NCBI RefSeq assembly: GCF_029688865.1
Contig: NZ_JARUKV010000005.1
Location: 62,001-126,000, forward strand
DNA length: 64,000 nucleotides
Direction of reading: 5' to 3'
From: Natronococcus sp. A-GB7
GTDB lineage: Archaea; Halobacteriota; Halobacteria; Halobacteriales; Natrialbaceae
The notes beneath the pieces were generated by a model. It saw only the letters and a program-made list of their open reading frames with translations. It did no database searches and was not told the origin of the DNA. Numbering within the stretch: position 1 is the stretch's first letter; each line of letters opens with the position of its first letter. Positions 43,181 through 51,867 of this stretch are shown one piece after another. A program made the position numbers and the translations under genes.

Positions 43181-43603
43181 TCACTTCATCGGATTACGGA
43201 TGAGTTGCCCGTGTTCGACCTTCATACAGCGATCCTGAACGACGTCTACCCCCGCTGTCTCCGCTTCCCGTGCAGCCTCGTCGTTCCGAATTCCCTGCTG
43301 CATCCAGACTGCTACGACGTCGTCGCGATCGAGCGCCTCCTCGACGATCCCCGGAACCTCCTCGCCAGGCCGAAAGATCTGGACGATATCGATCGGCTCT
43401 GGAACGTCGGCGAGCGAATCGAACGCGTGTTCGCCGAAGATCTCGTCCGCGGTCGGATTGACCGGCAGTAGCTCGTACCCGTGGCGCTGGAGATACGCCG
43501 GGACGATGTGCGCCGCTTTTTCGTACGACGTCGACGCACCGACGACCGCGACGCGATCGTATCCGAGAATTCGCCGGAGTTCCTCGTCGTCCTCGATTGG
43601 CAT
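43181..43603 (-). CDS. CoA-binding domain protein
   Basis: 140 residues, one CoA-binding (CoA_binding_2) Rossmann domain: VAVVGASTSYEKAAHIVPAYLQRHGYELLPVNP, IDIVQIFRPGEEVPGIVEEALDRDD and VWMQQGIRNDEAAREAE. These match small YccU-like proteins that bind CoA; biological role unclear. Start at 43603. Confidence 0.92.
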   Translation of the reverse strand: MPIEDDEELRRILGYDRVAVVGASTSYEKAAHIVPAYLQRHGYELLPVNPTADEIFGEHAFDSLADVPEPIDIVQIFRPGEEVPGIVEEALDRDDVVAVWMQQGIRNDEAAREAETAGVDVVQDRCMKVEHGQLIRNPMK

Positions 43604-43806
43604 ACGGTCGATAGCGAGAGGCGACAGATCAGTGTACCGCCGGAGAACTCACGTCCCGCTCGGTTTGCCGACGATATGGATATTGAAGCGAGCTGCACAC
43701 TCTCGATACCGCAGACAGTTCATACGCGATCGAAATCCGTTGCGATCTCGGATCGGGACTGACGACATATCATTTATATTTGCGCGCTCGAGAGGTCTAA
43801 CACGAT

Positions 43807-44616
43807 ATGAAGAGACGGACGGTGCTCGGCGCCGGGGCCGCGACCGTCGGCCTGGTTGCGGGCGCGAGCGTCCTCCGATCGAGGGGCGAGCCGTCGGGAC
43901 CGAGCGAGCCCCCGTCCCCCCACTCGTCGATGGACCTCGAGACGCACCCGATCATGGAGGGAACCGACCGTGAGACGCCACTGTTCGAACTCGAGGCCCC
44001 CGAGTTGGGCCCGACGGCGATCGTCTTCGGCGGGATCCACGGCGGCGAAACGAACGGGTATCGAGCCGCAGAGGAGATCATCGGCTGGGGTGTCGACAGC
44101 GGCACGCTGGTCGTGATCCCCTGGGCCGAGATCGTCGCCGTCGAGCGAAACACCCGCGACGGTCCGGAGGGGGACCTGAACCGGAAGTTTCCCTCCGGCG
44201 AGGAGCCGACGACCGAACTCGCACGGGCGCTGTGGGCGGAGGTCGAACGCTACGACCCGGACGTCGTGCTCGACCTGCATCGCTCTCGAGGGATCTACGA
44301 CACCCACAACCAGTGGGTCGGGCAGGCGATCTTTCCGACGGGAGCGGGCGACGCCCCCGCCGATGCCAGGGCGGTGATCGAACAGATGAACGACGAACAC
44401 GTCCCGCGGCTCATGCTCCCCCATCGGTTCACGATGGGGAACACGCTAACCGGCTCGAACCCGCTGTTGATCCACAAGGTCGGCGGCGATCTCGAGCGAC
44501 CCGGTTTCCTCGTCGAACTCACGGACTTCATGCTCGATCCGGCGACGCAGGTGCGCTGGACGGAAGCGCTCACCGAACGACTGCTGGAGCGTTACGGTCT
44601 CGAGCGGATCGCATGA
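43807..44616 (+). CDS. Tat-signal succinylglutamate desuccinylase/aspartoacylase-family protein
   Basis: 269 residues. The N-terminal MKRRTVLGAGAATVGLVAGASVL is a Tat-type signal or anchor. The catalytic domain has the M14-like zinc motif GGIHGGETNG (His, Glu) and DLHRSRG (third-ligand His), with RNTRDGPEGDLNRKFPSGE typical of this family (zinc hydrolases acting on acylated amino acids). It probably acts outside the cell on an unknown amide. It overlaps a three-helix membrane gene (ATGA, 4 bases). Confidence 0.87.
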   Translation: MKRRTVLGAGAATVGLVAGASVLRSRGEPSGPSEPPSPHSSMDLETHPIMEGTDRETPLFELEAPELGPTAIVFGGIHGGETNGYRAAEEIIGWGVDSGTLVVIPWAEIVAVERNTRDGPEGDLNRKFPSGEEPTTELARALWAEVERYDPDVVLDLHRSRGIYDTHNQWVGQAIFPTGAGDAPADARAVIEQMNDEHVPRLMLPHRFTMGNTLTGSNPLLIHKVGGDLERPGFLVELTDFMLDPATQVRWTEALTERLLERYGLERIA

Positions 44617-44924
44617 ACGAGTATCGCGAGTTCGCGGTTCGGGTCCTGTTCGGGCCGGCGACGGTCGTCGCGTTCTGCCTGCTGTTCGTCCCCCTGGCCC
44701 TCGGCGTTCTCGACACCCGGCTGATGACGCCGTTCGCGGCGCCGGGATACGCACTCTTGCTCGCGATGACCGTCGTCGGGAGCTACGTGCTCCCGCAGTA
44801 CTCCCTCTGGGTCTACTGGATTCCCTTCACTGTCGTCTGCTACGGGATCGCGACGGTCGTCGGCGGGCTCTACTACGGGGTCCGCGCGTTGCGGGACACA
44901 GGAGAGTCCGTGTCCGTATCCTGA
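44613..44924 (+). CDS. Small three-helix membrane protein
   Basis: 103 residues with three hydrophobic helices (VRVLFGPATVVAFCLLFVP, LLLAMTVVGSYVL, WIPFTVVCYGIATVVGGLYYG). The ATG at 44613 overlaps the stop of the zinc hydrolase gene by 4 bases (ATGA), so it is translationally coupled. No family recognised; possibly its membrane partner. Confidence 0.8.
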   Translation: MNEYREFAVRVLFGPATVVAFCLLFVPLALGVLDTRLMTPFAAPGYALLLAMTVVGSYVLPQYSLWVYWIPFTVVCYGIATVVGGLYYGVRALRDTGESVSVS

Positions 44925-44964
44925 GCGATCTCGAGTCCACGGCACTCCGCGACGATGACCCTCC

Positions 44965-45888
44965 CTAGGCGATCGTCTCGACCTCGACGGTCGCCGTCTC
45001 GGGTGCGTCGTCGACGAGCACCGTCGCTTCCCCCTCGATGACCCGTTCGCCGTCCGAATCGAGGACGTCGGTCGTCAGTTCGAACTTTCGGTCGCCGATC
45101 TCGCCGACGATCTCACAGACCGCCGTGACGCGCTCGCCGATATCGACCGGCCCCAGAAACGCCAGGTCCTGGGAGACGTAGATGGTGACCCCCGGGAGTC
45201 TGGCGAGGGCGGAGCTGATGAGCCCGCTCACGAGGGTCCCGTGGGCGATTCGTCGGCCGAATCGCGTCTCGCCCGCGTAGCGCTCGTCGAGGTGGAGTCG
45301 GTTGGTGTCGCCCGACGCCGTCGCGAACGACCGCACGTCCGCCTCGGAGATGGGTTTCGAGAACTCCGCCCGGTCGCCAACGCTCAGCCCGTCGGCGGAG
45401 ACCGTCGAACACTCGAACGTCCAGTCGGCGTGCTCGTACTCGGTCTCCTGTCTGGCGTGATACTGGGGCGCCGACTCGGCGTCGGCAGTGAGCGTCCGAC
45501 GGTGAAAGACCTGTGGAGCGTACCGGATCACGTCGTCGGTGCTCACCAGGCCGACGAGACGACCGTCCTCGACGACGACCAGCCGCGCCACCCCGTGGTC
45601 GTGCATGGTCTCGAGGGCGTCTTTGAGTTCGGCGGCCGGATCGGTCGTCGCGACCGGCGCGGACATGACGTCCGCCAGTAGCTTTTCGCGCGGGGACTCG
45701 CTCCGGTCGAGCGCCCGGATGAGGTCCGTTCCGGTGACGATGCCGACGACCTCGTCGTCCTCGACGAGGACGACCGAGTTGATCTCCTTCTCGAGGAGGG
45801 TCCCCGCGGCGTCGGCGACCGTCTCCTTCGGCGCAGCTGTAACCACCGGCGTGCTCATGACGTCTGCGACGCGGATCGGATACGACAT
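44965..45888 (-). CDS. CBS-pair and MaoC hot-dog fusion protein
   Basis: 307 residues. Two CBS domains (about residues 7-125: VADVMSTPVVTAAPKETVADAAGTLLEKEINSVVLVEDDEVVGIVTGTDL; ADVMSAPVATTDPAAELKDALETMHDHGVARLVVVED) precede a hot-dog fold with the MaoC/(R)-hydratase motif (DTNRLHLDERYAGETRFGRRIAHGTLVSGLIS; Asp and His). CBS pairs bind adenine nucleotides; MaoC domains hydrate enoyl-CoA. The fusion suggests an energy-sensing enoyl-CoA hydratase. No neighbour is an obvious fatty-acid gene except the FadH-like enzyme. Confidence 0.88.
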   Translation of the reverse strand: MSYPIRVADVMSTPVVTAAPKETVADAAGTLLEKEINSVVLVEDDEVVGIVTGTDLIRALDRSESPREKLLADVMSAPVATTDPAAELKDALETMHDHGVARLVVVEDGRLVGLVSTDDVIRYAPQVFHRRTLTADAESAPQYHARQETEYEHADWTFECSTVSADGLSVGDRAEFSKPISEADVRSFATASGDTNRLHLDERYAGETRFGRRIAHGTLVSGLISSALARLPGVTIYVSQDLAFLGPVDIGERVTAVCEIVGEIGDRKFELTTDVLDSDGERVIEGEATVLVDDAPETATVEVETIA

Positions 45889-46109
45889 CGCAGTGACGTA
45901 GGCTGGCGTCGATCATAGTATCGTGGTCCGGTTTTCAGCATCGTGGATCGGTCCGGTGCGATCCAGTCGCTCGAAGTTCGGCGAGCGGGATTCGGTCCCA
46001 GGCTCTTCGAACTCGTGGGGTCGGGAGGAAAGCGTTTGACGAGAACAGCAGAACGGGCGCTACCTGGATCTGTCCGCCGAAAACCGGCGCCGCGAGCTAC
46101 CGGACGTGA

Positions 46110-48092
46110 TCACGGCTGCGGGCTGAAGGTCCGGTACGGATCGCCGATCGAGATGCCGGCCTCGGTGCCGTCGAGGGTCGCGCGGTAGACGTCCCGGGAC
46201 TCCCGAGCGTCGCCGACGACGTAGACAGGCGCGGGGTACTCCTCGAGTTCGTCGGCGAGGCCGTCGTTCGGCTCGTGTCCTACCGCAAGCACCACTCGGT
46301 CGGCCTCGTAGGCGGCCTCCGAGCCGTCGGGACGGACGGTGGTCACGCTCTCCTCTTCGATGGATAACACCGTCTCTCCCGTGACGAGTGCGACGTTGTC
46401 GTTCGACTCGAGAGCCTGAAGCACGTCGATACGGCTGATCCGTTCCTTGTCCGGCGCGATCCGATCGGTTTGCTCGATCACGGTGACTTCACAGCCCCGA
46501 TCGGCCAGGAACCCGGCCGTGTCACAGCCCACGTCGCCGCCACCGACGACGACCACCGATTCGTCGTCGACCGAAACGGAGCCGTCGATGACGTCCCACG
46601 ACTGGACGACGTGGGATCTGTCGGCTCCCGGAACACTGATCCCGCGAGGACTGGCACCGGTCGCCACGACGACGGCATCGGGGTCGGCCGCCTCCACTGT
46701 CGCTCGATCGACGCGTGCTCCGAGCCGAACGTCGACCGGACGACGCTCGAGCTGGTGCTCCAGATACTGGAGATACCATCCGTTTTTACCCTTTCCGGGC
46801 GGGGCGGCCGCGAGGTGGAGCTGGCCGCCCACCTCCTCAGCCGCGTCGTACAGTGTGACGTCGTGTCCTCGGTCGGCGCTTCGGATAGCGGCCTGAAGCC
46901 CCGCCGGGCCGGCGCCAACGACGAGTACCCGCTGGCGCTCCGGTGCGGGCTCGAGGGTGGCGAACTCCCGCTCGCGGCCCACCGTCGGATTGACCGTACA
47001 GCCCAGCTCCCTGTCGGCGAAGATCCCCTCGCCGATACAGCCGATGTTGCAGCCGATACACCGGTTGATTTCCGCCACGCGTCCCTCCCGGGCCTTGCGC
47101 GCGAAGTGTGGATCCGCGATGTGACCCCGGCCGACGGCGACGAAGTCGGCGTCGCCGTCGGCGAGTACGGTCTCGGCCGTCTCCGGCTGACGAATCACCC
47201 CGACGGTGATGGTAGGGACGTCGACGGTCTCCCCGATCGTTGCGGCGTACTGCGACCGCCAGGCTTCCTCGAAGCTCATCGGCTCGAGGACGCGGGTCGG
47301 CACGCCGTAGGCGCCAACCGTGACGCTGAAGGCGTCGACGCCGGCCGCGGCGAGCTGTTCGGCCATCCGTGTGGCCTCCTCGAGGCCGTAGCCGCCGTCG
47401 ACGAACTCGTCGGCGCTCAGCCGGAACGACAGCGCGAGGTCGTCGCCGACCGCGTCCCGAATCCCCTCGACGATCTCTGTCGGAAACCGCATACGAGCGT
47501 CGAGGTCGCCCCCGTAACGGTCGTCCCGCCGATTGTTCCGTGGCGACAGGAACTCCTGGATGAGGTAGCCGTGCGAGCCGTGCAGTTCCACGCCGTCGAA
47601 TCCGGCCTTCCGTGCGCGTTTTGCGGCGTCGACGAAGCGTTCCACCGTCGATTCGACTGCGTCGGTCTCGAGAACCCGCGGATCCCGAGCGTTGTACGCG
47701 TTCTCGACTCTCGAACTGACGACCGGTCGGGGGCCGCCGGTTTTCTTCACCGTGGTCCCGCCGCCGGCGTGGTGGAGCTGTACGAACGCGTTCGCCCCGT
47801 GCTGTTTGATACGCCGGGCGAGCTTCGAGAGCCCCGGAACGTGACTGTCGTCAGCGATCGAGAGCTGGTTGACGATAGCGCGTCCTCGAGGGTACTCGAC
47901 GGCCGCGGTACCGACGGTGACGAGCCCGGTACCGCCGGCCGCACGTTCCGCGTAGTAGTCGAGCAGCCGGTCGGTAACTTCTCCCGAGGCGGTGGCATAA
48001 TTCGTCCCCATCGGCGCCATGACGAGGCGGTTTCGGAGTTCGAGGGGGCCGATGCGTCCAGTGTCGAACAGGTGTGGAAATTCGGAGGTCAT
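46110..48092 (-). CDS. NADH:flavin oxidoreductase, FadH (2,4-dienoyl-CoA reductase) type
   Basis: 660 residues, modular: FMN TIM-barrel (about 1-330; LVMAPMGTNYATASGEVTDRLLDYY, ELHGSHGYLIQEFLSPRNNRRDDRYGG), a 4Fe-4S site (CIGCNIGCIGEGIFADRELGC, Cys spacing 2-3-12), an FAD domain (VVGAGPAGLQAAIRSA) and an NAD domain (VVVVGGGDVGCDTAGFL). Members reduce dienoyl-CoA, trimethylamine or related substrates; which one cannot be told. It is on the same strand as the CBS-MaoC gene downstream, so both may act on CoA thioesters. Confidence 0.9.
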   Translation of the reverse strand: MTSEFPHLFDTGRIGPLELRNRLVMAPMGTNYATASGEVTDRLLDYYAERAAGGTGLVTVGTAAVEYPRGRAIVNQLSIADDSHVPGLSKLARRIKQHGANAFVQLHHAGGGTTVKKTGGPRPVVSSRVENAYNARDPRVLETDAVESTVERFVDAAKRARKAGFDGVELHGSHGYLIQEFLSPRNNRRDDRYGGDLDARMRFPTEIVEGIRDAVGDDLALSFRLSADEFVDGGYGLEEATRMAEQLAAAGVDAFSVTVGAYGVPTRVLEPMSFEEAWRSQYAATIGETVDVPTITVGVIRQPETAETVLADGDADFVAVGRGHIADPHFARKAREGRVAEINRCIGCNIGCIGEGIFADRELGCTVNPTVGREREFATLEPAPERQRVLVVGAGPAGLQAAIRSADRGHDVTLYDAAEEVGGQLHLAAAPPGKGKNGWYLQYLEHQLERRPVDVRLGARVDRATVEAADPDAVVVATGASPRGISVPGADRSHVVQSWDVIDGSVSVDDESVVVVGGGDVGCDTAGFLADRGCEVTVIEQTDRIAPDKERISRIDVLQALESNDNVALVTGETVLSIEEESVTTVRPDGSEAAYEADRVVLAVGHEPNDGLADELEEYPAPVYVVGDARESRDVYRATLDGTEAGISIGDPYRTFSPQP

Positions 48093-48518
48093 TGGTGGTG
48101 TGGGCCGAAGAGAGCGTGCAGTGGGCTACTGTTCTTTCGGCCCGACATAAACTCTCGCAGTGTTCTAACGCTCGAATAATCGGAAGTGGATATTCTACGC
48201 CTCGTATCACGCTCTCGATGCCAGCCCAGCTCGCTCCAGTCAACCCCCGTTACTGTCATCGGTCGACTCTCGGACGGGGCTGGATCCGACTCTGGTTGAC
48301 GCTTCGTCCACTCGAGGGAATCGACCACGGAAACACGAGCGAGACCCTCGGCTCACTCGGGGGATCGATCGCTCGCGGTTCGTTGTCGCCACGGCCATTG
48401 GCGTCGATCGGCTGTACCTCGCGCTCGTGGCCGCCGGGCTGTCGATCGTCTCGGGGGCAACGTCCACGACGCCGTAGTACATGCCGACACCGAGAGAAAC
48501 GACGGTCCGCGACCCACG
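48093..48518. other. Gene-less stretch with a possible membrane-peptide remnant
   Basis: No complete gene. An open frame on the plus strand without a start codon ends at 48478 and reads a hydrophobic tail (R-F-V-V-A-T-A-I-G-V-D-R-L-Y-L-A-L-V-A-A) that looks like a membrane-helix remnant of a small protein. Otherwise nothing is seen. Confidence 0.3.
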
Positions 48519-49112
48519 CTACGATCGACCGGATTTCCGAACCGAGATCACGGGGCGGTCCACCGATCGCAAGATCTCCTGGGAGACGCTGCCGAACAGC
48601 GCCTGCCGGGCGGGAGAGCGATCGCGGCCGCCGACCACGACGAAGTCGGGATCGACGTCCTCGACCGCAGCGAGGACCCGCTCGGTCGGTTCCCCGACGT
48701 CGCCGCGGATCTCGTAGTCGATGCCGTCCTCCTCGAGGGCCGCCGCGAACTCCCGAATCAGTTCCTTTCGCTCGAGAACCGTCTCGATTCCCTCCACGGA
48801 CGGCGACTCGGCCCGTTCCGCGGCGTCGCCGCGCTCGGACCACGCTTTCACCCATTCCGGAACGTCGCCCTCGATTCCCGGCTGGGTGGCCGGTTCCGTC
48901 CGTGACCACCGTTGTACCCACTCGAGGGGTTCCTCGTCGCTCGCCGCTTCGGTCTGTGAAACCGCCTGCTGGTACGTCTCCTCGGTGAGGACGTGGACGA
49001 GCACGACCGTCGCGTCCACCGGGGCGGCGACGTCGATTACGGCGCTGGCAATCTCGTCGGTGCGGCCCCGATCCTCCTCACCGACGGTCACCAGGATCGT
49101 GTCTACACTCAT
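48519..49112 (-). CDS. UspA-like protein with Trp-rich insertion
   Basis: 197 residues from the ATG at 49112. USP fold: TILVTVGEEDRGRTDEIASAV at the start, VVLVHVLTEETY after beta2, and the end block DFVVVGGRDRSPARQALFGSVSQEILRSVDRPVISV. A ~55-residue insertion between the first helix pair has two similar W-rich segments (EWVQRWSRTEP, EWVKAWSERGD). Core glycine spacing is partly kept, so nucleotide binding is possible. The insertion is unusual for the family. Confidence 0.85.
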   Translation of the reverse strand: MSVDTILVTVGEEDRGRTDEIASAVIDVAAPVDATVVLVHVLTEETYQQAVSQTEAASDEEPLEWVQRWSRTEPATQPGIEGDVPEWVKAWSERGDAAERAESPSVEGIETVLERKELIREFAAALEEDGIDYEIRGDVGEPTERVLAAVEDVDPDFVVVGGRDRSPARQALFGSVSQEILRSVDRPVISVRKSGRS

Positions 49113-49294
49113 ACAGTTTCCTTCGACCTCGAGACAGATAGCGCTATCACCCGCTCGAGTCGGTGGTGCTCGAGGCGTACGACGGTGTGGATAGCGTTCG
49201 GGAGTGCTTCGGCTCCTGGTAACGGCCCGATCCGAACGAAGCAAAAGCGGGGGAACGCAAATCCGTCGACGTCTCCCCTACTGAACGCGCGGGC

Positions 49295-49543
49295 TTATTC
49301 GAGCGCCTCGAGAAACTCGTCGAGCGTGTCGGTGAGTTCGTCGACCTCTCTGCCGTCCTCCTCGGTGGAGTAGCGAACGATGTAGACGTCGTTCTCGTTG
49401 GCGTCGCGCGTGCCGTCGACCTCCTCGACGCCCTTCCAGATCCCGGTTACCTCGACCTCGCCGTGTCGTTCGTGCTCGTAAGTCTCCTCCCGTTCGACCA
49501 CCTGCTCGCCGTTCGATCCCGGTTGCTCGTCCGACTCACCCAT
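49295..49543 (-). CDS. Small acidic protein of unknown function
   Basis: 82 residues from the ATG at 49543. Very acidic, with an EETYEHERHGEVEVTGIWKGVEEVDGT stretch, then VYIVRYSTEEDGREVDELTDTLDEFLEALE, which looks like a small beta-alpha domain. No family recognised. Its start overlaps a 36-residue ORF by 8 bases. Confidence 0.65.
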   Translation of the reverse strand: MGESDEQPGSNGEQVVEREETYEHERHGEVEVTGIWKGVEEVDGTRDANENDVYIVRYSTEEDGREVDELTDTLDEFLEALE

Positions 49544-49646
49544 TGGCTTGCTTGCGGTCGCTGGTGTCCCCCTCGAGCAGTTCCCCTTCCCCGACCGTGG
49601 CGTCGACACCGCCGAACCGGGTCGACACCTGGCGCTCGTTTCGCAT
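49536..49646 (-). CDS. 36-residue ORF overlapping the next gene
   Basis: ATG at 49646 to TGA at 49536-49538: a polar 36-residue peptide (M-R-N-E-R-Q-V-S-T-R-F-G-G-V-D ... K-Q-A-N-G) with G/C-ending codons. It lies directly after an AT-rich promoter-like stretch (TTATAAAC, 49700-49710 minus) that is otherwise unoccupied, and overlaps the 82-residue gene by 8 bases, which would couple the two. No homologue is known to me. Confidence 0.4.
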   Translation of the reverse strand: MRNERQVSTRFGGVDATVGEGELLEGDTSDRKQANG

Positions 49647-49714
49647 CACGTGGTACCGTTAGCACGGAGCGGTGGTGAGTTTAACTTTTACTTTCGTAAC
49701 GTGTTTATAAGTGA

Positions 49715-50365
49715 TCAGTCCGACCGTCCGATCAACGTGCTCGCGATCAGCCGTCTGGTTCCGCGCTGGAGGCGGGAGGCAAGCGCCTGTCGGGAGATCT
49801 CGAGTTCGTCGGCGACCTCCTTCTGCGTGACTTCGCGCGGGGAGTCGTAGAACCCGCGGGCGTACGCCAGCGTCAGCGCCTCCCGCTGGGCCTCGGTGAG
49901 GTCGTACTCCTGGCCCGACTCGAGCGGCGAGAGCGCGTGGAGCTGGGTCAGCTCCACCGGGATGCCGTGGCGCTTGCAGTAGGACTGAAACGCCGAGACG
50001 TCCTGCTGTTCGGTCCCGCGGACCTCGAACGTCCATTCCCCCTCCTTGCCGACGGCCGAGACCAGCGCCACGTCGGTCTCGAGGATCGCCGTCAGCACGC
50101 TCTCGTACTCGAAGTCCCAGTCGATGCGGACGAACAGCTCTCCGTTGACGTCGTCGACGACGCGCAGGCCGTCGATCCCGGGGTGGTCGATCCCTTCTAA
50201 ACTGATCTCTGCGGAGTCCTCTTGCTTGAGCCAGAAGTACGGGATCAGTACATCGTTCGTGGGGACGACCCGGTCCAGCTCGATCCGAGCAGCGGGGAAC
50301 TTCGAGAACACTTCGGCGAGCGGAAACTCCCCCTCCGTCGCGGTAAACGAGGCCTCGATCGCCAT
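49715..50365 (-). CDS. HTH-10 (Bat-type) transcriptional regulator
   Basis: 216 residues. The C-terminal HTH_10 domain is unmistakable: LTEAQREALTLAYARGFYDSPREVTQKEVADELEISRQALASRLQRGTRRLI. The N-terminal ~150 residues are a Bat-type sensor-like domain (GELFVRIDWDFEYESVLTAILETDVALVSA ... WTFEVRGTEQQDVSAFQSYCKRHGI). Haloarchaeal bacterio-opsin activator family; targets unknown. No signal to the neighbouring PAP2 gene is evident. Confidence 0.95.
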   Translation of the reverse strand: MAIEASFTATEGEFPLAEVFSKFPAARIELDRVVPTNDVLIPYFWLKQEDSAEISLEGIDHPGIDGLRVVDDVNGELFVRIDWDFEYESVLTAILETDVALVSAVGKEGEWTFEVRGTEQQDVSAFQSYCKRHGIPVELTQLHALSPLESGQEYDLTEAQREALTLAYARGFYDSPREVTQKEVADELEISRQALASRLQRGTRRLIASTLIGRSD

Positions 50366-50475
50366 ACCGGCCCTCGTCGCGAGGACGCAAAGCTCTACCG
50401 TAGCCCCTCCCGAATCGCCGCGAGTTCGGAGCGGGCGGTCGCGCCGGCTCGCCGAATCGAACCGGCCGCGGTCGG

Positions 50476-51486
50476 TCAGTCGTCGGTCCGCTCCTCGGGT
50501 GTTGGTTCCTCACCGACGGCGTCGGCGTCGACGGTCCGCCCGCTGAACGGCAACGCGGTCTGGAGTGTCCGAGTCACCCTCGAGTCGTTGAACCGAGTCG
50601 CGACGAACGGCACCGCGATCGCGCCCCCGAAGGCGACTGCGAACCCGACGGTCTCGAGGATCGCCAGCAGGCTCACCGTCACCGTCTCGGCGATCACGAA
50701 CCCGCCCTCGACGGCGATCAGCAAGTCGAGCAGCCTGACGACCGCGAGCAACGGAAGCACGAACAGGCCGAGCGCCAGCACGGATGCCCCAAGCGGCTCG
50801 GCGTTCCGGTCCTCGAGGAGCGGCCACGTCACGAGTCCGCCAAGCGATGCCCCGATCGCCATCGTCGTGTACTCCTCGGAGCCGAGCAGGAAGGCCCCGA
50901 CCGCGATCGCAAGCGAGAGTGCGAACATCGGCGTGACCGATCGGTTCGTGATCCGGAGGGCGACGGCGACGAGCGCGAGTCCCAGCGCGACGCCGAGGAT
51001 GACGTCGCCGACGTAGTGAACCCCGAGGACGACCCGCGAGAACGGGATCGCGACGATCAACGCGGCCGCGACCGCGTACCGCTGCCAGCGTTTCCCGACG
51101 TTCGTCACGACGGCCAGTGCGCCGTAGACCGACGCGGCGCCCATCGCGTGGGCGCTGGGTGTGCTCCAGCCCGGGTACGTCTCCGGGGCGAAGGCTAGCG
51201 GTGGCTCGGCCGCGTACAGCGGGCGCTGGACCTCGAGGATGCCCTTGAGTCCGGCGACGAGCGCGAGCGTCGTGACGGCGATCGCGAGCACCATCGCCCG
51301 ATCGTGGCGGTCCTCGGCGGCGCCGAACCAGTACAGCAGGGCCGCGACGGCGACCAGCGTCGCCCCGTCACCAAGGGTGGTGATGACTCCGAAGGCCTCG
51401 ACGACGGCCCGAGGCAGCGCCTCGTTGATCGATCTGTTTACTTCGGGATCGAAGAGGACCGTGGGCAGGTCTCGCCCCTCGCTCAT
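50476..51486 (-). CDS. Membrane PAP2-family phosphatase
   Basis: 336 residues with about eight hydrophobic helices. The PAP2 catalytic motifs are complete: KGILEVQRP (K-x6-R-P), PSAHAMG (P-S-x-H) and SRVVLGVHYVGDV (S-R-x5-H-x3-D). Likely lipid-phosphate or isoprenyl-phosphate phosphatase facing the outside. The C-terminal ~120 residues form an extra group of helices. A short polar tail ends the protein. Confidence 0.92.
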   Translation of the reverse strand: MSEGRDLPTVLFDPEVNRSINEALPRAVVEAFGVITTLGDGATLVAVAALLYWFGAAEDRHDRAMVLAIAVTTLALVAGLKGILEVQRPLYAAEPPLAFAPETYPGWSTPSAHAMGAASVYGALAVVTNVGKRWQRYAVAAALIVAIPFSRVVLGVHYVGDVILGVALGLALVAVALRITNRSVTPMFALSLAIAVGAFLLGSEEYTTMAIGASLGGLVTWPLLEDRNAEPLGASVLALGLFVLPLLAVVRLLDLLIAVEGGFVIAETVTVSLLAILETVGFAVAFGGAIAVPFVATRFNDSRVTRTLQTALPFSGRTVDADAVGEEPTPEERTDD

Positions 51487-51548
51487 TCTATGGATCGATT
51501 CGAGAACGAGCTACTTGGCTCTGGGGCCGGCTTATCTCGGCGAACGTA

Positions 51549-51683
51549 TCAGTTCTCGGTAAACCGTCTGAGTCCGACGCCGACGACGGTCAGGAGGGCA
51601 CCGAGCACGATCCCAAGCGGGGGCGGGAGCGGAACGACTCTCGCGACGCCGACGAGGATGACGATGGTCGAAAGTCGAGTCAC
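51549..51683 (-). CDS. 44-residue single-helix membrane peptide
   Basis: GTG at 51683 to stop at 51549: VTRLSTIVILVGVARVVPLPPPLGIVLGALLTVVGVGLRRFTEN. A hydrophobic hairpin or helix with a PLPPPLG kink is flanked by basic residues. The codon bias and TM composition look real; similar small proteins are common in haloarchaea. Function unknown. Confidence 0.5.
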   Translation of the reverse strand: MTRLSTIVILVGVARVVPLPPPLGIVLGALLTVVGVGLRRFTEN

Positions 51684-51867
51684 GGAGAACGTACCGCGGC
51701 CGTCCGGAAAAGTCCAGTGCGTGCGTGGGCGAGCGGACACCCCCTGTGTTAACCGAGCAGGAGTCCACTGGGTCCCCTCGACACACCGGGGGCCGTCGCA
51801 ATCCACTCGGCACGCGGGAACATCGCCGATGAATTAAGGGGGCCTCCGCCGTACGGTATTCGTATCA

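Noticed and set aside
46470-48179. 569-codon plus-strand frame
   Set aside because: Shadow of the FadH-type flavoprotein.
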